In this document: piece by piece, positions 27,251 through 36,138 of the stretch
Layout: each line of letters begins with the position of its first letter
Position numbering within the stretch: the first letter of the stretch is position 1
Assembly (NCBI RefSeq): GCF_002975275.1
Contig: NZ_PCOQ01000004.1
Location: 186,001-250,000 of the forward strand
Reading direction: 5' to 3'
DNA: 64,000 nt
Origin: Achromobacter sp. MYb9
GTDB lineage: Bacteria; Pseudomonadota; Gammaproteobacteria; Burkholderiales; Burkholderiaceae_B
The notes under the pieces: model-generated
Told to the model about the DNA's origin: nothing
Seen by the model: the letters and a program-made list of their open reading frames with translations, nothing else
The model's database searches: none
Translations under genes and position numbers: made by a program

Positions 27251-27895
27251 ATGTTTCCGAACGACAGACCCCAGACGCTGGGCGAAGAAATCGCCAACAC
27301 CATCAGCCACGGCGTGGGCGCGGCAAGCGCCATGGCCGCCGCCCCCTTCCTGATCATCGCTGCCGTACGCCAGGGCGATGCCGCCTTCATCGCGGGCGCG
27401 GCGGTCTTCGCCGCCTCGATGTGCCTGCTGTATCTGGCGTCCACCATTTATCACGCGTTGCCGCTTTGCCGCGCCAAGCAGATCTTCAACGTGCTGGACC
27501 ATTCGGCCATCTACCTCCTGATCGCCGGCACCTATACGCCGTTTGCGCTGGGCGCGTTGCGCGGCCCCTGGGGCTGGACCCTGTTCGGGCTGGTGTGGGG
27601 GCTGGCTCTGGTGGGCGTCGGGCTGAAGGCAAGCAAGCGCCTGAACCGCCCGGCCATTTCCACGGGGCTGTACCTGGCAATGGGCTGGCTGGTGATCATC
27701 GCGGTGAACCCGCTGATCGAGCGCGTCCCGACCGGCGGATTGTGGTGGCTGGTGGCAGGCGGGCTGGCGTACACGGGCGGCGTGGTGTTTTTCGTGTTCG
27801 ACAACCGCTGGCGCTACAGCCATTTCGTGTGGCACCTGTTCGTGCTTGCCGGCACCGTCTGCCATTTCTTCGCGGTGCTGTGGTACGCCGCCTGA
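27251..27895 (+). CDS. Hemolysin III / PAQR-family membrane protein
   Basis: Seven-helix integral membrane protein of 214 residues. The family signature is seen as GEEIANTISHGVGA near the N-terminus, STIYHALP near residue 60, the LDHSAIYLLIAGTYTPF motif, and the final HFVWHLFVLAGTVCHFFAV; the conserved histidines and Asp form the putative zinc site of the CREST superfamily. The Met at 27251 matches the usual start; the 40 codons upstream are not family-like. Bacterial members have been linked to membrane-lipid homeostasis rather than hemolysis. Confidence 0.88.
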   Translation: MFPNDRPQTLGEEIANTISHGVGAASAMAAAPFLIIAAVRQGDAAFIAGAAVFAASMCLLYLASTIYHALPLCRAKQIFNVLDHSAIYLLIAGTYTPFALGALRGPWGWTLFGLVWGLALVGVGLKASKRLNRPAISTGLYLAMGWLVIIAVNPLIERVPTGGLWWLVAGGLAYTGGVVFFVFDNRWRYSHFVWHLFVLAGTVCHFFAVLWYAA

Positions 27896-28006
27896 CGGCG
27901 CGTCAATCGGCGGCCGCTACCGGCCACCATGCCAGCCATTGGCCCGGCATGGCCGCGATTCATGCTGCCATTCATGCCGCGATAGCGCTGCGATAGGACC
28001 CACAGG

Positions 28007-28774
28007 CTAGTCCCGCCGCAGGTACTCCGTGGGCGGCCGGCCCAGCACACGGCGGAACATCGTGGAGAACGCCGCGGGGCTTTGATAGCCGAAGTCCAGC
28101 GCGATGGCGGTTACCGGCTGCCCGGCGGCCAATCGCGCCAGCGCCTGCACCACACAGGCGCGCTGCCGCCAGGCGGAAAACGGCATGCCCGTCTGCAAGC
28201 GGAAATGGCGGCTGAAGGTGCGCAGGCTCATGTGCAGACGGTCGGCCCACGCCTGTGGCGGCACGCGCGCGTCGGGTGCGGCGATGAACGCCCGGCACAA
28301 CGGCGCCAACCGCTTGTCCTTCGGCAAGGGAATATGCAGCGGCAGGACCGGCGCGCGATCGACCTCGTGCAACAGCAGGGCCGCCAGCGCCCCGTCGCGG
28401 CCATCCGGTTCGTACAGGGCAGGCATGTCGACCGCTTCCAGCAGCAGTTGCCGCAACAACGGCGATACCTCGACCACCTCGCAGGCAACGCGGTCCGTCC
28501 GCGCGGCGCCAGCTTCGATGTAGGCGCTACGCGTGCTGACGTCCAGCATGCGCACCCGATGCGTCACGCCCGCGGGGATCCACACGGCGCGCTGCGGCGG
28601 CACCACCCAGTTGCCATCGCGGGTCTCCACCTGCATGACGCCCGTGGCGCCGTACAGCAATTGCGCGCGCCGGTGCGCGTGAGCGGGCAGCAACTGGCCA
28701 GACGGATAGTCGTTGCCGATGGCGATCACGGCGCGGTCCAGCGAGTCGTAGCGGTCGATATGGGTATTGCGCAT
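28007..28774 (-). CDS. AraC-family regulator with N-terminal cupin domain
   Basis: A 255-residue regulator. Residues 10-90 form a cupin sensor (LLPAHAHRRAQLLYGATGVM, VVPPQRAVWIPAGVTHRV). The C-terminal DNA-binding domain has LHMSLRTFSRHFRLQTGMPF and ALDFGYQSPAAFSTMFRRVLG with the typical PTEYLR end. The Met at 28774 leaves a 125-base divergent region; a Met at 28840 is also possible. It is divergent from the TSUP exporter gene, which it may control. Confidence 0.85.
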   Translation of the reverse strand: MRNTHIDRYDSLDRAVIAIGNDYPSGQLLPAHAHRRAQLLYGATGVMQVETRDGNWVVPPQRAVWIPAGVTHRVRMLDVSTRSAYIEAGAARTDRVACEVVEVSPLLRQLLLEAVDMPALYEPDGRDGALAALLLHEVDRAPVLPLHIPLPKDKRLAPLCRAFIAAPDARVPPQAWADRLHMSLRTFSRHFRLQTGMPFSAWRQRACVVQALARLAAGQPVTAIALDFGYQSPAAFSTMFRRVLGRPPTEYLRRD

Positions 28775-28899
28775 GGCGGGGACAAGGTCGAAATCGCGGG
28801 CCGCTTTGGCCGAAACACGAACATTATTGTCCAATCCCATAAAGCAGGCCATTCCCTGCCCGCCTATCGTGACGCTTTTCCAGGGAAAGGAGGAGCGGC

Positions 28900-29715
28900 A
28901 TGCTGTATCTGATATTGGCCTTATTCGGTTGCGCAAGCGGCATCACCACGGTGTTGTTCGGCTTTGGCGGGGGCTTCGTGGTGGTGCCGGTGCTGTACGG
29001 CGTTTTGACGGCCACCCATGGCGCGGGGGACGCCATCGGCCAATCCGCCATGCACATCGCGGTGGCGACCTCCACTTGCGTCATGATCGTGAATTCAGTC
29101 GCCGCAACGCGCAAGCATCAGCGCGCGGGCAACATCGTGCGCGCCTACGTATGGCCGCTGGCCGCGTTTATCGCGGCGGGCGCCCTGCTTGGCGCGTGGG
29201 CCGCCACCCGCGCCAGCGGCGATCTGGTGCGCGGGGCCTTCATCGCCTATCTGGGCGTGACGATCCTGGACTGCCTGCTGCGCCAGGGCTTCCTGGCGCA
29301 GCAGGACGCGCAGGCCCCGCAACGCTTGGGGCCGGGCGTCGTAGTCGGCGGCGGCGTGGCCATCGGCGCCGTCGCGACGTTCCTGGGCGTCGGCGGCAGC
29401 GTGATGACCGTGCCCCTGCTGCGCCGGCGCGGCCTGCCCATGGCCAAGGCCGCGGCAATGGCCAACCCGCTGACGCTGCCGGTCGCCATCGCGGGCACGC
29501 TGGCGTACATGGCGGCGGCGCGCGAGCTTCCCGCCCGGCTGGCACCCTGGATCGTCGGTTACGTCGACCTGCTGGCCTTCGGCGCGCTGGCGCTTGGGTC
29601 GCTTGCGGGCATCCGCCTGGCCGCCCCGTTCATCCCCCGGATTCCCGATCGCCTGCATGCCCGCGTGTACCTCCTGCTGCTTGCGCTGGTGATGCTGAGC
29701 ATGCTGCTGATTTGA
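28900..29715 (+). CDS. TSUP-family (TauE/SafE) membrane exporter
   Basis: Integral membrane protein of 271 residues with about eight helices and the internal duplication of the TauE/SafE family: FGCASGITTVLFGFGGGFVVVPVL in the first repeat and GAVATFLGVGGSVMTVPLLRRRG in the second. Members move sulfite, sulfonates or small organosulfur anions. The start has AAAGGAGGAG eight bases upstream. Its divergent cupin-AraC regulator is the likely control. Confidence 0.87.
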   Translation: MLYLILALFGCASGITTVLFGFGGGFVVVPVLYGVLTATHGAGDAIGQSAMHIAVATSTCVMIVNSVAATRKHQRAGNIVRAYVWPLAAFIAAGALLGAWAATRASGDLVRGAFIAYLGVTILDCLLRQGFLAQQDAQAPQRLGPGVVVGGGVAIGAVATFLGVGGSVMTVPLLRRRGLPMAKAAAMANPLTLPVAIAGTLAYMAAARELPARLAPWIVGYVDLLAFGALALGSLAGIRLAAPFIPRIPDRLHARVYLLLLALVMLSMLLI

Positions 29716-29945
29716 GCACGCGGCGCGCATCCGGCGCCGCCGCCCGCACACCTAAGGACACATCGCGACCAGCAGCGACTACGAAACCGCGCAAAACGTT
29801 TCCGACGCCCGCCCTGGGGCCGCCCTGCCGGGCACGGCCCGGATCCCGTGGCCTGCCGACACAGGAAAACACATCGCGAAACTTGTCCCGTGCCGGGTCC
29901 CATCGTCATCATGGTCGGACATTCAAACCGGAACAAGGAGGTTTC

Positions 29946-30338
29946 ATGCAGCGTTCCACTTACGCATTCCTATCCGCCGCCATTTTGACGACGGCGCTCT
30001 CCGGTGCTTCCGCCCTGGCGCAGAACGCGAGCCAGCCGCCGGCTCAACCGCAAATGGCCCCCGCCATCACGCAGCCCACCGACCAGCAATTGCAACGTTT
30101 CGCCTCCGCATCGCAAAAGGTTTCCGGCGTGGTCGATGAATACCGTCCCAAGGTCGACGCCGCGAAGTCGGACGACGCCAAGCAGAAGGTCGTCCAGGAA
30201 GCGGACGCCAAGATGGTGCAGCTGGTGCGTGCGGACGGACTGACCGTCGAAGAATTCAATGGCATCGGCCAGGCCGTGCAGCAGGACCCGAAGTTGAAGC
30301 AGCGGGTCATGAACATGAGCCAGGGCGCGCCGAAGTAA
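29946..30338 (+). CDS. DUF4168 family exported protein
   Basis: A 130-residue exported protein. A Sec signal peptide (residues 1-26, ending SALAQ) is followed by a Pro/Gln-rich spacer and a helical DUF4168 domain (TDQQLQRFASASQKVSGVVDEYRP ending FNGIGQAVQQDPKLKQRV). The Shine-Dalgarno AAGGAGGT is near perfect, suggesting strong translation. Function is unknown. The 230 bases upstream, 29716-29945, contain no gene I can support. Two hairpins follow the stop. Confidence 0.84.
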   Translation: MQRSTYAFLSAAILTTALSGASALAQNASQPPAQPQMAPAITQPTDQQLQRFASASQKVSGVVDEYRPKVDAAKSDDAKQKVVQEADAKMVQLVRADGLTVEEFNGIGQAVQQDPKLKQRVMNMSQGAPK

Positions 30339-30343
30339 CCCAA

Positions 30344-30404
30344 GGCCGGACCGGGGATTGTCCGGCCTGCGCCACGCGTCCTTCGGGCGCGTGGCGCTTT
30401 TTCT
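30344..30404 (+). terminator. Double-hairpin terminator after the DUF4168 gene
   Basis: A first perfect stem GGCCGGAC (30344-30351) with GTCCGGCC (30360-30367) is followed by the terminator stem GCCACGCG (30371-30378) with CGCGTGGC (30388-30395) and a T-rich tail to 30404. Confidence 0.8.
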
Positions 30405-30480
30405 TGCGCGCTTGGACGCGGGGAAAGCGTTATCCTGACTGCCGTCTTCTTCCACAGGCATGCCCAAGGAGCACGGTATC

Positions 30481-31179
30481 TTGAACCCGGATCTGACTCT
30501 CTATGACCTGGCCGGCGCCGACGCGTCGCTACGTTTCAGCCCCCACTGCTGGAAAACGCACATGGCGCTGGCCCACAAGGGCCTGTCCGCCAAGACCGTG
30601 CCCTGGCGCTTCACCGACAAAGAGGAAATCAGCTTTTCGGGCCAGAAACTGGTGCCGGTGCTGGTGCATGACACGCATGTCGTCAGTGATTCATGGCAGA
30701 TCGCCTGCTACCTGGAAGACACGTTTCCCGAACGGCCGTCGCTGTTCGGTGGTCAGGGTGGCCGCGCAACCACCCTGTTCACGAACGCCTGGGCCGATAC
30801 GACCTTGGTGCCCGTGCTGGCGCGCCTGTTGCTGCCCGCCATCCACGGCCTGATCCACGAAAAAGACCAGGAGTACTTCCGCGCCTCGCGCGAAAAGCGC
30901 TTCGGCAAACTGGAAGACCTGCCCGCAGGCTACGCCGACCAGATCGCCGCGCTGCGGGCGGCATTGCTGCCGCTGCGCCTGACGCTGGGCAAACAGCCTT
31001 TCCTGGCGGGCGCCCAGCACGGCTATGCCGACTACGCGGTGTTCGGCATGTTCATGTGGGCGCGTTGCACGAGCCCGCTGGAACTGCTGGCCGAAGACGA
31101 CCCCGTCCACGCCTGGCGCGAACGGCTGCTGGATGCCTTCGACGGCCTGGCCCGCCGTGCGCCCAGCGCCGCCGGTTGA
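30481..31179 (+). CDS. Glutathione S-transferase family protein
   Basis: A cytoplasmic GST-like protein of about 232 residues: an N-terminal thioredoxin fold (LTLYDLAGADASLRFSPHCWK, LVPVLVHDTHVVSDSWQIACYLED with the cis-Pro VPVL and the Ser-Asp binding pair) and a helical C-terminal domain. It resembles the beta-etherase-like branch. The start is uncertain: ATG at 30460 has no good ribosome site, whereas TTG at 30481 has AAGGAG nine bases upstream, inside the longer version, so TTG is preferred. Substrate is unknown. It ends immediately before the convergent ABC permease stop. Confidence 0.8.
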   Translation: MNPDLTLYDLAGADASLRFSPHCWKTHMALAHKGLSAKTVPWRFTDKEEISFSGQKLVPVLVHDTHVVSDSWQIACYLEDTFPERPSLFGGQGGRATTLFTNAWADTTLVPVLARLLLPAIHGLIHEKDQEYFRASREKRFGKLEDLPAGYADQIAALRAALLPLRLTLGKQPFLAGAQHGYADYAVFGMFMWARCTSPLELLAEDDPVHAWRERLLDAFDGLARRAPSAAG

Positions 31180-31941
31180 TCAGGTCTTCAGGCGGTAGCC
31201 CGTCTTGAAAATCCAGCGCACGCCGATCAGGCACGCCACGAGGAACACCAGCGTCATGCCGACGCTGACGCCCACGCTGACATCCGACACGCCGTAGAAC
31301 GCCCACCGGAAACCGCTGACCAGATAGACCACCGGGTTGAACAAGGTGGCGGTCTGCCAGAACGGGGGCAGCATCTTGATGGAATAGAAGGTGCCGCCCA
31401 GGAAGGTCAGCGGCGTGATGATCATCAGAGGGATGATCTGCAGCTTCTCGAAGCCGTCGGCCCAGACGCCGATGATGAAGCCGAACAGACTGAACGTGAC
31501 GGCCGTAAGCACCAGGAAGCCCAGCATCCAGATCGGATGCGCGATCTCGAACGACACGAACAGGCGAGCCGTGGCCAGCATGATCAGCCCCAGGATGATG
31601 GACTTGCTGGCCGCCGCCCCCACGTAGCCCATGACGATCTCCACATACGAGATGGGCGCCGAGTGGATTTCGTAGATGGTGCCCGAGAACCGCGGCATGT
31701 AGATGCCGAAGGACGCATTGGCGATGCTTTGGGTAAGAAGCGACAGCATGATCATGCCGGGCACGATGAACGCGCCGTAGCTGACCCCGTCGATCTCGAC
31801 CATGTGCGAACCGATGGCCGAGCCGAACACCACGAAGTACAGCGACGTAGAGATGACCGGCGACAACACGCTTTGCATCAGCGTGCGCCAGGCGCGGGCC
31901 ATTTCAAACAGGTAGATAGCGCGGATGGCGTAGAAGTTCAT
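31180..31941 (-). CDS. ABC-2 type transporter permease
   Basis: Six-helix inner-membrane permease of 253 residues, similar to the YadH/NodJ exporters. It starts with a cytoplasmic amphipathic helix ([18 protein letters not shown]), has the family motif [19 protein letters not shown] between helices, and a C-terminal [18 protein letters not shown]. The start overlaps the ATPase gene stop by ATGA. Substrate unknown; related exporters move lipid-linked glycans or drugs. Confidence 0.87.
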   Translation of the reverse strand: MNFYAIRAIYLFEMARAWRTLMQSVLSPVISTSLYFVVFGSAIGSHMVEIDGVSYGAFIVPGMIMLSLLTQSIANASFGIYMPRFSGTIYEIHSAPISYVEIVMGYVGAAASKSIILGLIMLATARLFVSFEIAHPIWMLGFLVLTAVTFSLFGFIIGVWADGFEKLQIIPLMIITPLTFLGGTFYSIKMLPPFWQTATLFNPVVYLVSGFRWAFYGVSDVSVGVSVGMTLVFLVACLIGVRWIFKTGYRLKT

Positions 31942-32861
31942 GATTGACCGTGTACCAGGCTGACAAAGATATCCTCAAGCGAGCTTTCCGATGAATTCAG
32001 GTCCGTGAATTCGATCTCGAGCCGGCTGAGGTCGTGCAGCAGCTGGGACATCTGCCCGCCCCCCTGGTTGTCATAGGTATAGACCAGCTTGTAGCCATCG
32101 GCGGACAAGTCCAGCTGATAGGCGTCCAGCGCGGTCGGAATGCCCGGCAACGGCGCTTTCAAGGTCAGGCTCAGCTGGCGTTTGCCCAGCTTGGCCATCA
32201 GCGCGTCCTTTTTTTCGACCAGGATGATCTCGCCCTTGCGGATCACGCCAATGCGGTCGGCCATTTCCTGCGCTTCCTCGATGTAGTGCGTGGTCAGGAT
32301 GATGGTGACGCCGCTTTCACGCAGGCGCCGCACCATTTCCCACATGCCGCGGCGCAGCTCCACGTCCACGCCCGCCGTCGGCTCGTCCAGGAACAGAATG
32401 GCAGGTTCGTGCGACAGCGCCTTGGCGATCATGACGCGACGCTTCATGCCCCCCGACAGCGCCATGATCCGGCTGTCCTTCTTGTCCCACAGGGACAGGT
32501 CGCGCAGCACTTTTTCGATATAGGCGGGGTTCGCCGGCTTGCCGAAGAGGCCGCGGCTGAACGTCACGGTGTTCCACACGCTTTCGAACGCGTCGGTGGA
32601 AATCTCTTGCGGCACCAGGCCGATCTTCGAGCGCGCGGCACGAAAATCCGACACGATGTCGTGTCCGTCGGCCAGCACCCGGCCGTCGCTGGGATTGACG
32701 ATGCCGCAGATGATGCTGATCAGCGTCGTCTTGCCCGCGCCGTTCGGCCCGAGCAAGGCGAAGATCTCGCCACGCTGGATTTCCAGGTTGACGCTCTTTA
32801 GCGCCTGGAACCCCGACGCGTACCGCTTGGATAAATCCTGAACTGATATGACCGGCTGCAC
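31938..32861 (-). CDS. ABC transporter ATP-binding protein (YadG-like)
   Basis: Cytoplasmic ATPase of 307 residues for the neighbouring ABC-2 permease. Motifs are Walker [10 protein letters not shown], signature LSGGMKRR, Walker [14 protein letters not shown] and the switch histidine ILTTHY. The C-terminal region after residue 220 is the extension typical of the YadG/CcmA group. Translation is coupled to the permease by an ATGA overlap. Confidence 0.9.
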   Translation of the reverse strand: MQPVISVQDLSKRYASGFQALKSVNLEIQRGEIFALLGPNGAGKTTLISIICGIVNPSDGRVLADGHDIVSDFRAARSKIGLVPQEISTDAFESVWNTVTFSRGLFGKPANPAYIEKVLRDLSLWDKKDSRIMALSGGMKRRVMIAKALSHEPAILFLDEPTAGVDVELRRGMWEMVRRLRESGVTIILTTHYIEEAQEMADRIGVIRKGEIILVEKKDALMAKLGKRQLSLTLKAPLPGIPTALDAYQLDLSADGYKLVYTYDNQGGGQMSQLLHDLSRLEIEFTDLNSSESSLEDIFVSLVHGQS

Positions 32862-32956
32862 TCGAGCCCCCGACTTGATCGACAGCTGGAGATTTTACCC
32901 GCCGCGCCGTTACCGCTTATTCGGCGTGGCGGAACGCAGTGTTCAGGGTGTGGCGA

Positions 32957-33913
32957 CTAACGGCCCCAACGCAGCACCAGGGGGTCGAGCCGGCGGGCGG
33001 TTTCCAGCAGGCCCTGGCGAACCTCCGGGCGCATCGGCGGGAACGGATGGCGGGGTGCCTCGCAGTCAATCACGCCACCGGCTTTCATCAACGCCTTCGC
33101 CGTCAGGATGCCGCCCTGGCGGTTTTCGTAGTTGATCAGGGGAAGCCAGCGCTCGTACAGGCGGTAGGCCTCGTCGCGCCGCCCGGCGCGGTGCGCCTCG
33201 ATGATGGGGCGAATGCCGTCGGCAAAGCCGCCGCCCGTCATCGAACCCGTGGCGCCGGCATCCAGGTCGGGCAGCAGGGTAATGGCCTCCTCGCCATCCC
33301 AGGGCCCTTCCACCGCCGCGCCGCCCAGTGCGATCAGGTCACGCAGCTTGGAGGCCGCGCCTGCCGTCTCGATCTTGAAATACGACACCTGGGGAATCTC
33401 GCGCGCCATCTTCGCCAGCAGCGTGGCCGGCAACGGCGTGCCAGCCACCGGCGCGTCCTGGATCATGATGGGGATGTCCACCGCGTCGGACACCTGCTGG
33501 AAAAAGGCCTCGACCTGCGCTTCGGGCACGCGGATCGTCGCCCCGTGGTACGGCGGCATGATCATCAGCATGGCAGCGCCCTGGTCCTGCGCCTGCCGGC
33601 TACGCGCCGCGCAGACCCGGGTGCTGAAGTGCGTGGTCGTCACGATGACGGGCACGCGGCCTGCCACGTGTTCCAGGATGGTCCGCGTCAGCACCTCGCG
33701 TTCTTCGTCCGACAGCACGAACTGTTCGGAGAAGTTCGCCAGAATGCACAGGCCGTCCACGCCCGAGTCGATCATGAAGTCGACCGCGCGCTTCTGGCTG
33801 GGCAGGTCCAGGCCACCCGACTCGGTAAAGGGGGTGGGCACCACCGGAAAGATGCCGCGATAGCGCGGCGCCTGGCTCGTGGGGGTCGTGGGGGTCGTGG
33901 GGGTCATTGTCAT
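32957..33913 (-). CDS. Dihydrodipicolinate synthase/N-acetylneuraminate lyase family aldolase
   Basis: Class I aldolase of 318 residues with a TIM-barrel fold. The Schiff-base lysine lies in VSYFKIETAG, and the N-terminal VVPTPFTESGGLD is the family motif. The usual Tyr/Thr region IMIQDAPVAGTPLP is modified from DapA, so this is a catabolic aldolase or dehydratase, not the lysine-pathway enzyme. It is last in an operon with an enolase-superfamily dehydratase, a PdxA homologue and a Bug protein, as expected for splitting a 2-keto-3-deoxy acid. The N-terminus carries a Thr-Pro-Thr repeat. A second start at 33907 is possible. Confidence 0.83.
   Translation of the reverse strand: MTMTPTTPTTPTSQAPRYRGIFPVVPTPFTESGGLDLPSQKRAVDFMIDSGVDGLCILANFSEQFVLSDEEREVLTRTILEHVAGRVPVIVTTTHFSTRVCAARSRQAQDQGAAMLMIMPPYHGATIRVPEAQVEAFFQQVSDAVDIPIMIQDAPVAGTPLPATLLAKMAREIPQVSYFKIETAGAASKLRDLIALGGAAVEGPWDGEEAITLLPDLDAGATGSMTGGGFADGIRPIIEAHRAGRRDEAYRLYERWLPLINYENRQGGILTAKALMKAGGVIDCEAPRHPFPPMRPEVRQGLLETARRLDPLVLRWGR
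33878..33904. repeat. Three tandem 9-base repeats in the aldolase start region
   Basis: The unit CGTGGGGGT occurs three times in a row. On the coding strand each unit encodes Thr-Pro-Thr, making residues 4-12 of the aldolase. Units are a multiple of three, so copy-number change would keep the frame. Confidence 0.85.
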
Positions 33914-33920
33914 CGCGGGC

Positions 33921-35093
33921 CTATTCGATGATGTTGAAATCGTTCAGATACTCGGTCTTCAGCGTCAGGCCCAGCCCCGGCTTGTCATCATCCAGGTCGA
34001 TGAAACCCTCTTTCGCCACCGGCTCGCCGTCAAAGATGTAGTAGAACAGCTCGTTGCCGACTTCCACGTCGAACATCGGGAAATACTCACTCATGGGCGA
34101 GGCCAGCGTGCTCATCGTCAAATGGTAGTTGTGCATTTGCCCGGCGTGCGGAATGACCGGCACGCTGTACGCTTCGCACAAGGCATTGATCTTGTGCGCC
34201 GCCGTGATGCCGCCCACGCGGTTCGTGTCGTACTGCACCACCGACACCGCCTTCTTATCCAGCAACTGCTTGAATCCGTACAGCGAAAATTCGTGCTCGC
34301 CCCCCGAGATCGGGATCGACGTCAGCTGGTTCAGTTCGGCGTAGCCGTCGGTGTCATCGGCAATGACGGGTTCTTCCAGCCAGCGGGGCTCGAACTTCTC
34401 TAGCTTGGGCAAGATACGCTTGGCGTATTCCAGGTTCCAGCCCATATAGCACTCCAGCATCAAGTCGGTGTCGTAGCCGATGACCTCGCGCACGGCCTCG
34501 ACCGACTTCAAGTTCTCCGCCACGCCTTTCTGCAGGTGCGCCGGCCCGTAACCGAAACGCATCTTGAACGCGGTGAACCCCTGGTCCAGGTAGGTCTGCG
34601 CCTCTTCCTGCATGGCCTTGAGGTCGGTGCGGTACAGCTTGGAATAGTAGACCGGGATCTTTTCCTTGGTGCGGCCGCCCAGCAACTTGAAAACGGGCTT
34701 GCCCACCGACTTTCCCAGGATGTCCCAAATGGCCAGGTCCACGCCCGATATCGCCGCCATCGTCACGCCCTTTCGGCCCCAGGCGTGCGTGGCGCGGTAC
34801 ATACGCTGCCACAGGTATTCGTAGTCCCAGGGGTCGTGGCCCACGACCAGCGGCGCAAGGTATTGGTCGATGATGGCCTTGGCCACGCGCGGGGCCAGCG
34901 CCACATTGCCCAGGCCCACGATGCCGTCGTCCGTTTCCACTTCCACAACGGTCCAGCCGTGGAAGCGGAACGTGCTCATGGTTTCTTGCTTGGAATACAG
35001 CAGGTCCATGGCGTTGGAGCAAAAGTTGCCTTGCGGCGGAACGGTCTTGCCGGTCCATTCGAAAACGCGAGCGCGGACGGATTTGATCTTCAT
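33921..35093 (-). CDS. Enolase-superfamily (mandelate racemase subgroup) sugar-acid dehydratase
   Basis: A 390-residue enzyme with an N-terminal capping domain and a TIM barrel. Visible catalytic positions are Lys177 in FKMRF, metal ligands Glu214 (LMLECYM), Glu240 or 241 (WLEEP) and Glu266 (SGGEHEF), and the His316 of IPHAGQM. The pattern is closest to rhamnonate-dehydratase-like members, which convert an aldonic acid to its 2-keto-3-deoxy form. It sits between the PdxA homologue and the DapA-family aldolase with gaps under 10 bases. The true sugar acid is not readable from sequence. Confidence 0.83.
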   Translation of the reverse strand: MKIKSVRARVFEWTGKTVPPQGNFCSNAMDLLYSKQETMSTFRFHGWTVVEVETDDGIVGLGNVALAPRVAKAIIDQYLAPLVVGHDPWDYEYLWQRMYRATHAWGRKGVTMAAISGVDLAIWDILGKSVGKPVFKLLGGRTKEKIPVYYSKLYRTDLKAMQEEAQTYLDQGFTAFKMRFGYGPAHLQKGVAENLKSVEAVREVIGYDTDLMLECYMGWNLEYAKRILPKLEKFEPRWLEEPVIADDTDGYAELNQLTSIPISGGEHEFSLYGFKQLLDKKAVSVVQYDTNRVGGITAAHKINALCEAYSVPVIPHAGQMHNYHLTMSTLASPMSEYFPMFDVEVGNELFYYIFDGEPVAKEGFIDLDDDKPGLGLTLKTEYLNDFNIIE

Positions 35094-35102
35094 GTCGGAT
35101 TC

Positions 35103-36131
35103 CTACTTGGAAGACGGGAAACGGTGCGAGACGCCCATGCGGCAGGCGATCAGGAAGGCTTGCCAGGTGGCCTCCACATTGGCGCGGCCCTGGCCCGCGA
35201 TGTCGTAGGCGGTGCCGTGCGCCGGCGTGGTGATGGGGATGGGCAAGCCGCCCTGCACCGTTACCCCGCGCGCGAAACCCAGCAGCTTGATCGCGATCTG
35301 GCCCTGGTCGTGGTACATGGTGACGATGGCCTGGAACTCGCCGGCCTGCGCCCTCAGAAAGATGGTGTCCGCCGGAAACGGCCCCTGCACGGGCAGCCCT
35401 TCGTCGTTCAGTTGGCGCACGGCCGGCGCGATGATGTCGACCTCTTCGCGCCCGCAGGTGCCGCCATCGCCGCCATGCGGGTTGAAGGCGGCCACCGCCA
35501 CCCGCGGCGCCGCGATGCCGTTGGCCTGCAGTGACCGGTAGATCAGCCGCGTCGCCGCCTTGATGCCGTCGACGCTGAGCGCCGCCGCCGCGTCCTTCAG
35601 CGGGATATGCGAAGACACGCGCGACGTCCACAAGTCGCCCAGCGTATTGAATTCGCAGAAATAGCCGGTGACGCCCAGGTATTGCGCGAAATGATGCAGC
35701 TCGTCGTCGTGCCCTAGCCCGCCCAGCTTCATGGCGAACTTGTTCAGCGGCGCAAAGCAGATGGCATCCACATGACCGTCGCGCGCGGCGTCCATGCAAG
35801 CATCCAGCACGCGCAGCACCGACGCCCCGCCCGCCGCCTGGGGTTGGCCCACCGTCACCTGGTCGGGCCGGATCGTGTCCTTTTCCAACCACGCCGGCAG
35901 GCGGGTGTCCGGCCGGCCGCGCACCGCCTCGATGCTGTCCACCGGCTGGGTGGCCACCTGCACGCCGGCCACGCGTTGGCCTTCGCGCCAGAGCCAGGCG
36001 TCGCCCACCAGCACGATGTTGGCCATCTGGCAGGCCTCCGGCTTGGCGAGCAGGCGGGCGATCAGTTCAGCGCCGATACCGGCGGGGTCGCCCAGGGTCA
36101 GGGCAATAACGGGTTTTGGCTGCGGGTTCAT
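35103..36131 (-). CDS. 4-hydroxythreonine-4-phosphate dehydrogenase family (PdxA/PdxA2)
   Basis: NAD-dependent metal-requiring oxidative decarboxylase of 342 residues. Family features are VIALTLGDPAGIGAELIARLL at the start, the metal histidines in GHDDELHHFAQYLG and VTMYHDQGQIAIKLLGF, and the C-terminal TPAHGTAYDIAGQGRAN. Neighbours are catabolic, so it is probably the PdxA2 type used in four-carbon acid-phosphate degradation, not the vitamin B6 enzyme. No DUF1537-type kinase is adjacent. The Met at 36131 begins the fold. Confidence 0.83.
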   Translation of the reverse strand: MNPQPKPVIALTLGDPAGIGAELIARLLAKPEACQMANIVLVGDAWLWREGQRVAGVQVATQPVDSIEAVRGRPDTRLPAWLEKDTIRPDQVTVGQPQAAGGASVLRVLDACMDAARDGHVDAICFAPLNKFAMKLGGLGHDDELHHFAQYLGVTGYFCEFNTLGDLWTSRVSSHIPLKDAAAALSVDGIKAATRLIYRSLQANGIAAPRVAVAAFNPHGGDGGTCGREEVDIIAPAVRQLNDEGLPVQGPFPADTIFLRAQAGEFQAIVTMYHDQGQIAIKLLGFARGVTVQGGLPIPITTPAHGTAYDIAGQGRANVEATWQAFLIACRMGVSHRFPSSK

Positions 36132-36138
36132 GCTGGAG

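Noticed and set aside
28767-29945. Upstream extension of the DUF4168 frame
   Set aside because: It runs through the TSUP exporter gene in another frame; the signal peptide and near-perfect Shine-Dalgarno place the start at 29946.
35103-36131. Vitamin B6 biosynthesis PdxA
   Set aside because: The neighbours are catabolic (Bug protein, dehydratase, aldolase, LysR), and no pdxJ or other B6 gene is nearby; a PdxA2-type catabolic role fits better.
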